Origin: Ciborinia camelliae | Taxonomy: Eukaryota; Ascomycota; Leotiomycetes; Helotiales; Sclerotiniaceae | Length of the DNA stretch: 64,000 nucleotides | Assembly: GCA_025890175.1 (NCBI GenBank) | Contig: JANPYM010000003.1 | Location: 2,848,795-2,912,794 of the forward strand | Direction: 5' to 3' | Made by a program: the position numbers and the translations under genes | Shown: one piece after another, positions 1-11,770 of the stretch | Layout: each line of letters starts with the position of its first letter | Position numbering within the stretch: position 1 is the stretch's first letter | The notes under the pieces: model-generated | Seen by the model: the letters and a program-made list of their open reading frames with translations, nothing else | Databases searched by the model: none | Told to the model about the DNA's origin: nothing

Positions 1-754
1 TGTACTTAAGGCAGTAAAGAGTCTATTACTTTTGTTGGAAATGGTATATAATGCTAAGCACAGTGGCTTAGTATAACTATTTTCCACAACTTTAAAGCTT
101 AAAGCCTAAATGCCCCAAACTTCAAAATTAAAGATTGAACCATTAGTCAAACTATTAACTAAACCATCTAGATACCGCGCAACCTGCGTGCGGATCTTTA
201 CTATAGCTTGCAGTCCAGGTCTCTTTACCAGTGCCTCGATACTTGGTTTAGGTAATATTCAAATGTTAACTTTGAATAGTGTAAAGTTTAGTATTATAAT
301 AATGAGAAATTTGTAATAGTTCTTTTTAAATGCAATATTATTGTATTATGTATCATGCAAAATTACCATCGAAAAGAAAATTTCTCTTATTGCTCCTCAA
401 TAGTTCGGATTCCTTTGCGATATGAACGAAAATACGAACAGATCTCAAGGAACCCTTTCCTCCTCTCCCCATCCCCTTTTAAAAACCTCAAAATACATCG
501 TAAACACAATAAGAAAACACAAACTTGAGCACCCAAAGCTTGCAAGCGTGTCCACCAATGAAAAGACAAAGGTAACAGAGATACAAACCTCGTAAACTCG
601 ATCAGGACGTACAATACTGACTAGAAAGCTTTAACTGGCGCCGCTATAAACAATCCATGGGTGAAAAGTGAATTTCTGCTTGGAGCTGGCAGTTTCTGCA
701 GAGTAGTCGGCCTTTGTACATTGTAGCACCCAGTCACATGCACGTAGAGCAAAT
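1..754. other. left-edge intergenic DNA
   Basis: I see no supported gene here. A 68-codon reading frame on the + strand (110-316) resembles nothing I know and has no splice partners. The right part is probably the 3' untranslated region of the minus-strand gene that ends at 755. The left 350 bases are AT-rich. Confidence 0.5.
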
Positions 755-2898
755 TTATTTCCTCGCCCTTGTCTTGAACCCGCTCTTGGGTGCTTTCTTG
801 CCTGGGATCGCGGAAAGGCTCGAAGATGACTTTCCCATGTTACGGTGGGTGCTTCGACCTGATGCCCCAGCTGGTAGAGGTTTTTGCATGGCTGCTGGTA
901 TCTGGAAGCCTGGCAGACTTAACTCCGATACACCCTCAATAACAGGCTGTGGTGGGCCTGGGACTGGTGGAAGGCTCATATCAGGTGCCTGGGAAGCAGC
1001 GGCTGTCATTTGATGGAATGGTGGGTTGCTGTTGATCCCGCAGTTTCCTAATAGTGCTGGTGCAAGACGTTGGATTTCTGTGATTGCTTGGAGAACGGCA
1101 GGACTTGCCTGCCCATTTATTATCATTTCAACGATCAAGAATAACTTTTGGAAAAACAGAAGGTCATTTCCGATGATGCCTGAATTGTTCAATGCCCAAG
1201 TGTGGACACCGCAATGGTATAGTTGCAAAGAGACCTTCAGAAAATTTGCAGGGTTGCCGGATGGGGATGCCAAGTCATCGATATGGCAAAGGTATCCAAG
1301 GGCCCCATTTATCTTGCTGCGAGCAAGAAACCTGAAGAAATTGGTGGTGACTCGGTTTTCGCTTGAACTCTCTATCAGTGTATTGATCTCTCGGAAGATG
1401 TTGAGCTGATCGTATCGAAGACCATTTTCAAGAATCTGTGATATAGTGCCAGGTCTCTTTTCTTCAACCTTGAGCATTCTTTGAGATGTATGATCTTTCC
1501 TACAGTAAAAGTATCCACTTAACAACGTGGCAGGATTTCCTCCGGACAAAGAGGTTACTTCGTCCATCAAGTCGAATAGTCCGACGCTTTCTAGTTCCAA
1601 GAGCTTTTCAAAGTAGTGTTGAGTCTTATTTCCGACACGTGAGGATATGTTTGTCACTGTTTTGAACATACCATTCTTGTGCCAGTTCAGGAAAAGATTC
1701 AAATGTCCCGCAGCATCATATCCAAGAGACGAAACAACTGACTCAAATATACCCAACAAATCTTTCTGCTTGAGCTGAGAGAATCGGGTCAAATCCTTTG
1801 CAGTCCAGGATCGTTCACCAAGACGGTAACCTCTTGAATAGTCTTCGATCAAATCATCTGAAAAAGAATCCAGTACAAACTGCAGGAAAGCTAATTTCTT
1901 CCTGCCATATCCCTTGCTTAGTGTTTGTAATCGACGCAAAAATTGAGTGCCTTCTTGTGCGAGAATCGCATTCAGTATCTGCAGTTCATCATAGAAATCT
2001 GGATCCATTGCGCGATCGTAGATACGTTGTACGTTTGAATGGAATGTGTCGATAGCAAGCGCTCGTTGAGCCCTCATTGATGCTTCTTGGCGGCCTTTGT
2101 GCAAAATCTCGTCTGTTGATTTCTTTTCTTGCACCAAAGGGGTATCGATTGCACCCATCGCCGTCGATTGAGGGTTCTATAATTTGTATCAGCAAATATG
2201 CTACAAAACAGTACAAATAACTTACCATGCAGGTGATAGCGGGAGCACTGACCACCATGGGAAGGGCTTCAACTTCTGATACAGGCCTCCTGGCTACCTT
2301 TGGTTCTATAATCCGTGAGAGGCGACAGACTTCAAGCGCTTGCATATATTCCGTTGTCACACAGCTCGACCTGGGTATGCCTTTTTTGTCGAGACGGGTG
2401 TGAAGTTTGACCATGGCTTCAGTCTCTAAATGAATCATGACACTTCTAACCTCTTGCGAGCTAGGTCTATTTTCGTAGACTCCCTCGGCCAATTCTGCGA
2501 TGTAATCCGTGAGGGTATCTTCTACTCCCGGAGTTTTCCAGTAAAATGAGGGAGTAGGGTTGTGCTGTCAATATTTAGAAACCATTTTGAAGTTTGAAGC
2601 AATTTGGGGCTCTTACTTCGATCCATCTTAGAGCCTGTTTGGCAACGTCTTGCTTTGCTTCATCTAAACTATTGACTTTAGTTCTTGGTGTGAACTCCGG
2701 GCTCTTGCTGAAGATATAACATCCAGATATAAATAGCGTCGTTTTGCCATTTTCGTTAATATAAATAGGATCGTTGCACTTGAGTCTTCGACAGTAGGTA
2801 TGTAACTCATCAACCGCATTTCTAGATTTGCCCTGGAGCTTCAACTTCTTTTTCGTCGAGAGATGTAAGTCGCGATTATTATCGTCATTTCCAACCAT
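755..2898 (-). CDS. dsRNA-binding-domain protein of unknown function
   Basis: Exons are 2898-2617, 2564-2226 and 2176-755, with introns of 52 and 49 nt (GTAAG...CAG and GTAAG...TAG). All junctions keep frame and give 680 aa. Residues about 25-94 look like a double-stranded-RNA-binding domain: an N-terminal helix (AVDELHTYCRRLK), three strand-like segments, and the diagnostic last helix LDEAKQDVAKQAL. That helix matches the family pattern in which Lys/Ala residues contact dsRNA. The rest, about residues 95-560, is mostly helical and matches no family I can name. The last 110 residues are Pro/Ser/Gly-rich and end in a basic tail (KSGFKTRARK), which could act as a nuclear signal. The ATG at 2898 lies in a good context (CATCATGG). 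There is no RNase III, helicase or deaminase motif, so it is not Dicer or ADAR. A role in RNA silencing or RNA binding is only inference. Confidence 0.75.
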
Positions 2899-5398
2899 GA
2901 TGACAGATATTCTGATACGCTGTCAGACTTTCCAGAAAGACTCTGTAAAGGGAAGAAGGTTGCTGTACTGGTGTTGCTGATGGGCTTGAAGGGAGAAGAA
3001 CGCCTGGATCATGTTGAAGATATCACTTGCGACCAAAGAAAAAAAAGAACAAAAGTTTTGAACCTACTCTACGGCCTACAAATGTTGGGTGACTCGACAA
3101 TGATGATTTCATTGATGTTTCTTTCTTTCTTTTTATGAGTCAAGAGGTCAAATGGGGGTGACACGAAGAAGAAAAGTGGACCAGAAAAAAAAAGGACTTG
3201 GGAGTCGGACTTAAAGAAAGCCAGACTTGCAAGTGAAGCATCTTTCGCCCGACAAGCAAGCTAGAAACTATATGGTTTGAGCTCTCATACGAGACGGGAC
3301 TGCAGAATCACAGTCCAACCAGGATAGATCGGTCTCCCCAATATTAGCGACGGCAAAGCAATGATACCAGACCACTGCACCATACTACTTCTTGTTGATC
3401 ATGTACTGAGTTATTTTGATATAATTAGTACCAGTAAGCGATCTTGCGTGACCTCGGAATGTTTGTACAACTCAAAGCATGTCCATGCGCCACACTTCGT
3501 GACTCACTTTGTGATGTGGCAATCAAGATATCTATGGTTTCACAACGAGCCTCAAATTTGTTCTAATATTATACAGGAGTTCCCTTGTCGAGAAAGACCC
3601 TCGACGCCCAGATCGGAGAATCTGGTAAGACGCTTCATACAAAAGGAGTTCCTTCAGAAGTTCAATATAGGTTTCAACTACTGTTATAAAATGATATCGA
3701 TCGCCTCTCACTAGATTTTATGCACTATAGTTTGCGCCGACATTGTCTACCCCCGTGGTACTCACGTTTAATTCATATCACCAACATATACAAGATACTC
3801 GGTTTAAAGTCTAGGAAGAGAGGTTTAAGGATTGGATATGAGAATAAGCTGAGTATATACCCGATGGACCTATGGTCACAGGATTTGCATACTGGGCATT
3901 TTTATTCGTGTGATGTGGTATCTACCAAGTCCTATATTTTATATTATCACTTTACTTATTGTAATCCATCAAATATTTGGTTTCAGCTTGCCAGCAGAAT
4001 TACGCGAACGAAACAGATATATTTCACAGACACAGGATCATAAAACGATGATCTGTATTAGATCATCAAAGTAGTACCGATACTAATAATACACTCAATA
4101 TCCCATCTCATAAAATATTGGCCAAAAGCTATTCGCAAAGTAACGGAAAAGAAATAGCCTCAACCGAGGCCTCAAGGTCTTGTAGAGAGTCGCAATATAG
4201 CTCCCTTCACTCATAAAATCATCCCAATCGATCACCATTTCAACAACAAATCCGGCCCAACTGTATCTATCAACCGTGACAACCCCATTCTTCTCAGCCC
4301 TTTTGCTAGATGAGCAAAAATGTTAGGAATAGGATAGTGATTTTGAGGCTCATTCGTAACGACCGAGTTTCTCAGACTTCCTTACCTGCAAAGATAATCT
4401 GTGCCAGATATCATTCGTCCCGACCCTCATCTCCTACATTGACTGACAGAGAGTCTTTTTATCTTTTCCGGACCATCGAGTATGATAAGTGGTTTGGGCA
4501 AGTCTCAGATCCCAAGCACAGGACTGATACCAGAAGTTTCAGGAGTCCACGTTTGATGGTGATTATGCTGGGATTATTGAAGTTAAGGCTCTATCGTTGA
4601 CATTCATCTGAATTAATCAGCCAACTTTTCTATTGTCATCCGTCGGAGTAGCCTAGTCAACTGCCGAGCGAAGATTTTCAAGATCAGAAATCGTATGATA
4701 TCACGATTGATCCTTTAAGGGCGTTCAATTTCCGTTATTACAACTCAATACTCGAGGCAGTCCACGATTCTGTAAATACAACATTAGGAATCAATGACAA
4801 ATGTGGTAAGTATTTCGGAAAACGCCTTGAGCCACGCAAGATCTCTTGTTGCAACATGATCCTTTGCATTCACTTTATATACATGCTTCCCACTGAAAGT
4901 TTAACTCGAAATATAAGTATGCCAGGCACACATGGAACTAGAGATGAGAACGATATTTGAGCCCAATCCGACCCCCCTGTTCTATTGTAGTGTCTTAAAA
5001 GTATCAAACCTCGACGGCTGGCTACATATGTTTGCGAATATTTCCTGAGGGCGACTCGTGACTTCGGTTGATAGGCCTTAGGGTAGATGGGTATCAGACC
5101 CATGATGATCCCGGGTTTGTCCCTCCTACATAATTACCGCCCTTCAATTGAGATGTCTGCATGATGGAGACATTTTTGTAGCGGTATCTCTGGGGAAAAT
5201 GGAAAGAAATTGTTTTGATGTAAATCAACTTCCAGCGACAGATGCTCAATTAATAACAACAGAACCGAATAAAAGTACAGATAATTGACCACAAATAATG
5301 TCACGGCACTCGCGAAACGAATTCTGATTTAATTTACCACTATATCGCACTAGCGACCTCAAGAAAAGTGTTTATGACAAAATAAGACTATCTAATAG
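2899..5398. other. intergenic region, no supported gene
   Basis: This 2.5 kb region holds scattered reading frames of up to 117 codons (for example 3361-3714 and 3720-4043 on +). None has a recognisable domain, a coding-like composition or matching splice sites. The first 300 bases probably hold the promoter of the dsRBD gene. Short A-rich and CTTT-rich tracts occur near 3040-3190. Confidence 0.5.
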
Positions 5399-6478
5399 CT
5401 AGGCCAGTATATTCGTCAAATCTTTCCCCTCATGCCATCTTCGGACGTTCTCAGCCTGCACCCGATACCAATCGTTCATTGTTCCTTCTTCAACATATCC
5501 CATGTGCGGACTCAATAACACTTGACTCCTTCCCTCCTCCCCCCATTTTATTCTTCTGAACTGACTATCCGTTGGCAAAGGTTCCAAATCAAACACATCC
5601 AGTGCAGCTCCACGAATCTTCCCCCTTTGCAAAGCATCTAACAACGCATCCTGTTGAACAAGAGGTCCGCGCGATGTATTAATAAACAGAGCGGTCTTCT
5701 TCATCAAATGGAAATCCTTTTCGCCCACTATCCCCCTCGAACGATCACCTAATACCAAGTGCACGCTGACTACATCGGCCGTTAAGAACAACTCTTCCTT
5801 ACTCACAACCTTGAATACCTTCTCGCCATCCTCATCTTCAGTAGCGAATCCACTGTCCCTAGCTTGTTGATCTGCAATTTCTTGTGTCAAGCTTGAGCTC
5901 CATGCTATGATCTTCATACCAAACGCTGAATACATAATCTTAGCTACATTCGTACCCAGTCTTCCTAACCCCACGGTCCCAAAAGTCTTTCCACTTAGCC
6001 CGGTTGCTAACGTTGTTTGCCAGCCGCCTTCCTTGACTACTCTATCATCCCAAGCAACATTTCTTGCAATTCCCAAAATCAATGCAACGGCGTGTTGTGT
6101 GGTGCTATCTGGTCCTCTTTTTGGTTTTCCAGACGCACCAGTGACACGAATACCGAGCTTCTTAGCGGCTTCCATATCAATACCCTTGTTTCTGCTTGCG
6201 GCATTGAGGAGGAGTTTCAGATTTGGAAGCTTTGCTAGAAGGGATGCGGGGAAAGGGGTCCGTTCTCTCATAGACGAGATGATCGTAAAAGGCTTAAGCC
6301 TTTCGACCAGTTGGTTCTTGACATCTTCAGAGGTTGAAGGGTCGTTGTAAGGTAGGAGAGTATCTGGAAAGGTGGTGATTTCAAAGGTAGGTTTGAGGGA
6401 CTCGAAATGTTTGGAGGCAATTCCTTGGTAATCGTCAAGAATAGCTAATGTGATGGGCGGTACAGGAATGGGAGACAT
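5399..6478 (-). CDS. D-isomer-specific 2-hydroxyacid dehydrogenase
   Basis: Single exon, 359 aa. It is an NAD(P)-dependent oxidoreductase that reduces 2-keto acids to D-2-hydroxyacids; the substrate cannot be told from sequence. The nucleotide-binding Rossmann motif is GLGRLG at residues 170-175. The family catalytic triad is visible: Arg270 in NTSRG, Glu299 in DVFDLEP, and His325 in SPHMGY. The flanking catalytic-domain segments (residues 1-120 and 330-359) are present and the length is normal. No targeting peptide is evident, so it is probably cytosolic. The ATG at 6478 is the first in frame and needs no intron. It is transcribed away from L-arabinitol 4-dehydrogenase across a 945 bp shared intergenic region, but no functional link is implied. 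Glyoxylate/hydroxypyruvate reductase and phosphoglycerate dehydrogenase are alternative subfamily names. Confidence 0.93.
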   Translation of the reverse strand: MSPIPVPPITLAILDDYQGIASKHFESLKPTFEITTFPDTLLPYNDPSTSEDVKNQLVERLKPFTIISSMRERTPFPASLLAKLPNLKLLLNAASRNKGIDMEAAKKLGIRVTGASGKPKRGPDSTTQHAVALILGIARNVAWDDRVVKEGGWQTTLATGLSGKTFGTVGLGRLGTNVAKIMYSAFGMKIIAWSSSLTQEIADQQARDSGFATEDEDGEKVFKVVSKEELFLTADVVSVHLVLGDRSRGIVGEKDFHLMKKTALFINTSRGPLVQQDALLDALQRGKIRGAALDVFDLEPLPTDSQFRRIKWGEEGRSQVLLSPHMGYVEEGTMNDWYRVQAENVRRWHEGKDLTNILA

Positions 6479-7423
6479 GGTAATAGAATACTACTTAGGT
6501 ACCTAGGTAGTGTTGAGTTGTTGCGAGGCGAATCAATGCGGGGTATAAAGTGGGGTAACGACAGTATAATAGAGTCTCATACAATGTTACTCGTAATATG
6601 TAAAGAGTCGGAGGTTGAGACCTACCTAGTACGTAGGTTGAGTTGTTCAAGGAACCCTTTTCATGAGTAAAAGCGGTAATAATGTAGAACCTCCAATTGC
6701 TGCTTGATTGATTGATTGATGAATAAGCATCAAAAACCCGGGGGTGATCTTGATTAAGGTCTGCTTATCCGATATCCGAGGTTGGAACTAAACATTCATC
6801 CACATGAGATGAAGGGGAACGTTGCTCCAGAATCTAAACCCCACGAGAAACCCGCTCAGTACATTGTTAATTTTCAAAATGGAGAGTGATTCTCTAATAT
6901 CCGGTCACCGGTGGAGTACTACTGGGTACACAAAAGTTAAAGGTATCTTCGTTGCTTTGATCAATTCAACTCAGTCAGTCCAACCCAGTCCAGTCCAGTC
7001 CAGCACAAACGAAGATATATAGTAGGTGATACATGATTGGAGCGCATGAACACCCAATGCCTTGACGTGATTCGCTTTTCGAGCCATGGGTCACACTTCT
7101 CTTGGTCGGGCTCTCTTCCGCCGATACTTTAATTGCCCCGCCACTATTTTTGGCGGGGATCTGATGGTATATGAATAGATGTGCCTCGTTTTACGCATTG
7201 GGGATTGGTTTGACAGGTTGAACACATATAATTCGTGGAGAACTTCTCTCGAGCTTCCTCATCTCATTGGAAAGGCTGGGAGAACGCGGATAATTCTCCA
7301 CGCTATCAGAACAGTTGGTCAGATGACAAGTATCGTGCCTGCCACAGGTGAATCCTAAATACTTTAACTTCCCCTACAGTATTCTCCAAGAAGAAAGCAT
7401 TCCCAAGACGAAAGACAGTGACA
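6479..7423. promoter_or_regulatory. divergent promoter region of the hydroxyacid dehydrogenase and L-arabinitol dehydrogenase genes
   Basis: This 945 bp region lies between two divergent start codons. It contains the palindrome TACCTAGGTA at 6500-6509, a GATT repeat near 6705-6722, a CAGTC repeat at 6972-7003, and CreA-like sites at 6538-6543 and 7136-7158. No reading frame worth calling is present. Assigning the sites to either gene is inference. Confidence 0.5.
7136..7158. promoter_or_regulatory. inverted pair of CreA-like SYGGRG sites
   Basis: CCCCGC at 7136-7141 and GCGGGG at 7153-7158 form an inverted pair 11 bp apart, 266-288 bp upstream of the L-arabinitol 4-dehydrogenase ATG. The fungal carbon-catabolite repressor CreA binds SYGGRG, and closely spaced pairs are the sites usually found functional. 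Single 6-mers are common by chance, so only the pairing and the gene identity give this weight. Confidence 0.4.
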
Positions 7424-8600
7424 ATGAGCCCCTCAGTAAAAGAAATCACCGAGACCACAATGGCAAAGCCCACCAAATCCAATATTGGTGTTTACACCAA
7501 CCCAGCCCACGAACTGTGGGTTGCAGAAGCTGAACCTTCTTTGGAAAGCATCGAAAAGGGGGACTCGTTAAAGCCAGGAGAGGTTACAGTGGGCATTAGA
7601 AGCGTTGGTATCTGCGGGTAAGTTCCAATATATTTTTTTGGCAAATAATCATTCTAACAATTATTGCAGGTCGGATGTACACTTTTGGCATGCTGGGTGC
7701 ATCGGCCCAATGATTGTTGAAGATACACACATACTGGGACATGAATCGGCCGGCGTTATATTGGCAGTCCACCCATCGGTTGACAGTCTGAAAGTCGGTG
7801 ATCGAGTCGCCGTCGAGCCAAATATCATCTGTGGTGAATGCGAGAGATGTCTTACTGGTAGATACAACGGTTGTGAGAAGGTCTTGTTTTTATCAACACC
7901 ACCAGTCCCAGGCCTTCTTCGCAGATATGTAAATCACCCGGCTACTTGGTGTTATAAGATTGGCAATATGTCATTTGAAGATGGAGCAATGCTGGAACCT
8001 CTAAGCGTCGCATTGGCTGGCCTAGAAAGAGCCAATGTTAAGTTAGGAGATCCTGTTCTCATCTGCGGAGCTGGCCCTATTGGCCTTATTACCCTCCTCT
8101 GTGCTCGAGCGGCCGGAGCTTGCCCAATCGTTATCACTGATATTGATGAGGGAAGACTTGCTTTCGCCAAGGGGCTGGTTCCATCTGTCACTACACATAA
8201 AGTCGAGAGATTATCCGCGGAAGAGGGTGCCAAAACTATCGTAAAATCCTTCGGAGGCATCGAACCAGCAGTCGCTATGGAATGTACCGGAGTCGAAAGC
8301 AGTGTGGCTGCAGCTTGCTGGGCAGTCAAGTTTGGTGGAAAAGTATTCGTGGTCGGTGTAGGCAAAGACGAGATGACGCTACCATTTATGAGATTGAGTA
8401 CCCGCGAGGTGGACCTACAATTTCAATACCGATACTGTAATACATGGCCAAGAGCCATTCGACTGGTCGAGAGTGGTACCATCGATATGAAGAAACTTGT
8501 AACCCACCGTTTCCCACTGGAAGATGCGATCAAAGCCTTCGAGACCGCAGCAGACCCAAAGACTGGAGCTATAAAAGTTCAGATCAAGAATGACGAATAA
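7424..8600 (+). CDS. lad1: L-arabinitol 4-dehydrogenase
   Basis: Exons are 7424-7617 and 7670-8600 with a 52 nt intron; 374 aa. The enzyme oxidises L-arabinitol to L-xylulose with NAD+, step 2 of the fungal L-arabinose pathway, in the cytosol. It is a zinc-dependent medium-chain dehydrogenase. Catalytic zinc ligands are Cys64, His89 and Glu90. The structural-zinc cysteines are 119, 122, 125 and 133. The Rossmann motif GAGPIG is at 198-203, followed by an acidic, NAD-selecting TDID (221-224). Segments such as [11 protein letters not shown] and [17 protein letters not shown] match fungal LAD rather than xylitol dehydrogenase, which is also present in this window at 54038-55175. The first ATG in frame (7424) was chosen; an internal ATG at codon 13 is possible. 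The gene lies 330 bp upstream of the next gene on the same strand, but fungal genes are normally transcribed singly. A CreA-like site pair lies in the promoter. Confidence 0.93.
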
Positions 8601-8930
8601 GTCGATGACGATGAATATTAATGAAATCCCATAGCAGTTTTATAGTGTAGATATTTCAATTGAATCCAATAAAGTTTTCTTCAAACTTGGTGAAATGTGA
8701 GGATTGATCACTGGAGATGTAACAGGACTTTTGGAATAATATATTTGTGCTTACTAATCTGCAATTTCCCACACCACGGAAGTCCGTTCCTAAGCTTCCC
8801 GGCGTCGGCAAAAAAGTCGACAAGCATTTCTCTCGCAATTGCACTCCACAACCACGAACTTCTCGATAATCGACACCTCGAGTAACGCGAGAGTCCTTTC
8901 CTTTCTGTTGATCGGCACATAGATTCCATA
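8601..8930. other. short intergenic spacer
   Basis: This 330 bp spacer separates the stop of L-arabinitol dehydrogenase from the start of ATP synthase subunit g on the same strand. It must hold the terminator of the first gene and the promoter of the second. I see no distinct motif. Confidence 0.5.
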
Positions 8931-9697
8931 ATGTCATTACATATCTCCCGCACCGTGCTGCGGCAATCTACAAAGCTTCCTGGACGAGCGGCACGAAGAT
9001 TTGAATCTACCTCCACTAAGGCCACCGAAGCAGCAAAAGATACCGCCTCAAAAGCATCAGAGAAAGCATCCGAATTCCAGTCGAAAGCTAGCGAAGGTCT
9101 TTCTCGTGTCACTTCGACCGCAGGACCTGCTATTGCGGGTGCTGCCAAAAACATTGGAAATGCCCTAGGGAAAGTTGGAGGAAGGACTGGAAGATTGATT
9201 GCTTTCATTGAGCGTAAGTTAAATCTGCATCTGTGTGCAAAGATTTATTTCCAGTAATTTTAGAAGTCAATGGCTAATTTTGTGCGTATAGGACAAATCC
9301 CACCAACCGTCTATTATGCTCGTGTTGGGCTAGAGCTCTCTAAATTAGTTATCCAAGGTCAAAAGATGGCCCCCCCGTAAGTCGACCAACGAAATGCTTC
9401 TATGAAACGTCGAGCTGACTTTTGGCGTGCAGACCAGCCTCAACATTCCAATCATACTTCCAAAGAATCGTCAAGGGAATTCAATCTGGAAACCCACAAT
9501 CTGCTTTCAGTTCAGCAGCAAACTCTAGCACAGCGACACCTACTGGTCTGCTTGAACAAATCCGAAGTATCAGCACAGCCCAGATGATTTCAGGTGGTGT
9601 TATATTTGCCGAGGTGTTGGGTTTCTTCACGGTTGGTGAGATGATCGGTAGAATGAAGCTGGTAGGATACAGAGGCGATACTGGAGCTCATCACTGA
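8931..9697 (+). CDS. atp20: mitochondrial F1Fo ATP synthase subunit g
   Basis: Exons are 8931-9213, 9292-9376 and 9433-9697, with introns of 78 and 56 nt, giving 210 aa. Subunit g is a small membrane-stalk protein that, with subunit e, dimerises ATP synthase and shapes the cristae. The N-terminus is basic and hydroxylated (MSLHISRTVLRQSTK...) with few acidic residues, as in a mitochondrial presequence. An Ala/Lys/Ser-rich linker with AAKD and KASEKASE heptad-like repeats spans about residues 25-70. The conserved body includes PPTVYYARVGLELSKLV. The C-terminal membrane segment carries glycine-spaced motifs including GEMIG (GxxxG), the known e/g dimer contact. It is longer than the yeast protein (about 115 aa), as in other filamentous fungi, mainly through the linker. 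Confidence 0.92.
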
Positions 9698-11770
9698 GCG
9701 GAGTGTCATAGTGGAGCTGCGTAAGACGTGGATGGAAATTCTGGTGAAGTGCATGGGAAGGGCGTGGCATTTCTTTCTCGACCGTGGCATGAGAAGCTGC
9801 GGATGGTGAGATCGAGGTGCATTTGCACATATCCTGATACAATTTTTTTTGTACTCGTAGAGCTATGTCTGTACATCACAAAATAAACAGCATAATGGTG
9901 GTTTAGAGACTTTTCCGTCCCGAATCTTTGTTTTGCCAATATTGCTCAGTACTTGGGGAACTTTGTTGACATATCCCTTTTGGTATGGAGTTACTCCCAT
10001 CTCAATTTTATGATAACATAGGAGATGTCTGTATCTCCCAGGGGGTGGTATGCTTGCTCGAGGCTTGCTCCCAACTTCATCACATTACAAAAACCTGTGT
10101 GATTTATCATCGATAGTATATTGGATCGGACAATGAATACCTACCTAGGTACACAATAGAAATTACAAAAGAGCCTCAATCCTATCAAGTCTTGCTTACT
10201 TACACGTGATAGTAGAAGAGTTCATAAAACGTAAGGCAATACGTATGACCACTTTCCTATCTTGAACGAAGGTGGCTTGGGAGACTGCACGAAATACATA
10301 TTCCAAGGTCTCGAACATGGATAATAGACATCTTCACGCCTTTGGCATTAGCTATTTGGCATCATCAGCCTCTTGTTGTTCGTGTTGTACGCGCTCTCGT
10401 TCCCTAGTATGTTCCTAGCCTTTTCGTCTCCTAATTTCCTCCCAATGCTGTGTTCAAGACCCATCCGGGAGACCAATTTCCTCATCTATTGATGGTCTGA
10501 TACCAAGGTTTCTACTTATCCTGTTGGAAGGAAGCTGAGAACATGGCGTCTAGGAATGACTAGGGGGGCGCAGATAGATATGTACCGTTCCTGTCGACCC
10601 TCTTGGCACGGTAAAAACAGGTAGATAAGCTTCCATGGTTTATGCTGATACTGTGAGTCCTCAGGACTGTTTGGTATTGGTAGCGAAATTAATCGGATTC
10701 CCCCGTTTCTCGAGAGTTTAGACGAGCTTCAATCAGGAAATTATATGATGCTGATCAATGATCAATGATCATTTATAGCTATGGGGGAAGTTTGGGGGAA
10801 GTTTGGGGTAATGGATTATGGAAGCATTCAATTATAGTAGGTAAATATAAATATAAATATAGATATAAATTCTCCCCCTTTGAGTACTAGATAGGGAATA
10901 AGTGATGTGATATGATGTTCGAAAAGGAACAATGATATACCTATCATACACATACATCATACCTCATTCATTACATCAATAAGAGGTAGGTATGTATGTC
11001 CTCGACTCTTCTCCCTACTTTACTTATTATCAACCCGCTCCTCTCGTATCTTGACTCTTGTCCATGCCATGAAGTCTTTTTTATAATCAATCCGTTGAAC
11101 TTGTCAAGGATACCCGACTAATTAGCATTTTGCATTTTGCTTGTATTGTACCTAATTTTATTATTACAACCAATCCATGACTTTATAAAATTCTTGGATT
11201 TGGCTTTTTTTTCAATCTTTTCTCTTCTGCATTAAAAGTAATAAAAACCCCGGAGATGACAGACACGATACACACGATACACGATACACGTTTACCTACT
11301 GCCCGCCGCCTCTTATATACGCCTTGAGGTTGTCACACCTGCAACAAGTTGTTGGATGATTTTTTTGGTCGACCGGTACTGGGATGATTCACAAGCTCGA
11401 AACAAAATACCATCCATGGTCCATGAGGATTGTTATTAACGAAAAGTCACGATAACCTTGGAACCGTATGAAGAAACCAAATAAATAAGATCCTGATCCC
11501 CAATTCATGATACCTGGTGGCGGGAGAACTTGGACTAAGACTTGGACTTGGATTTTTGCTTTGACAAGCTAATACTACTCCCTACTGTGTGGACATTTCC
11601 AATTACCTACCTCTCTACCTATCTATCTACCTATCTACCTACCTAGGTAGTATTTATAAGTTACTTGGTTTCTGGTTTGCTGAGGTTGTTTTGTTGCTTG
11701 TCATCTGCCCTGCTCTGCCCTTCCCCTCTCAATTATCAACAACTTCAGAAAGAAGTCATTATATGCCATC
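9698..11770. other. intergenic region with short repeats
   Basis: No supported gene lies in this 2.1 kb. The right half is probably a long promoter and leader of the gene at 11771. It contains TACCTAGGTA at 10142-10151 and 11640-11649, a duplicated GGGGGAAGTTT near 10783-10808, an ATAAAT repeat at 10842-10870, an ACGATAC repeat at 11263-11290, and a CTAC/CTAT tract at 11604-11650. Confidence 0.5.

Noticed and set aside
3361..4043. Two adjacent + strand frames (117 and 107 codons)
   Set aside because: No recognisable domain, no splice signals joining them, and composition like the surrounding non-coding DNA.
7952..8365. 137-codon frame antisense to L-arabinitol dehydrogenase
   Set aside because: Shadow of the real coding frame, rich in Ala/Pro/Ser as expected for an antisense of a biased gene.
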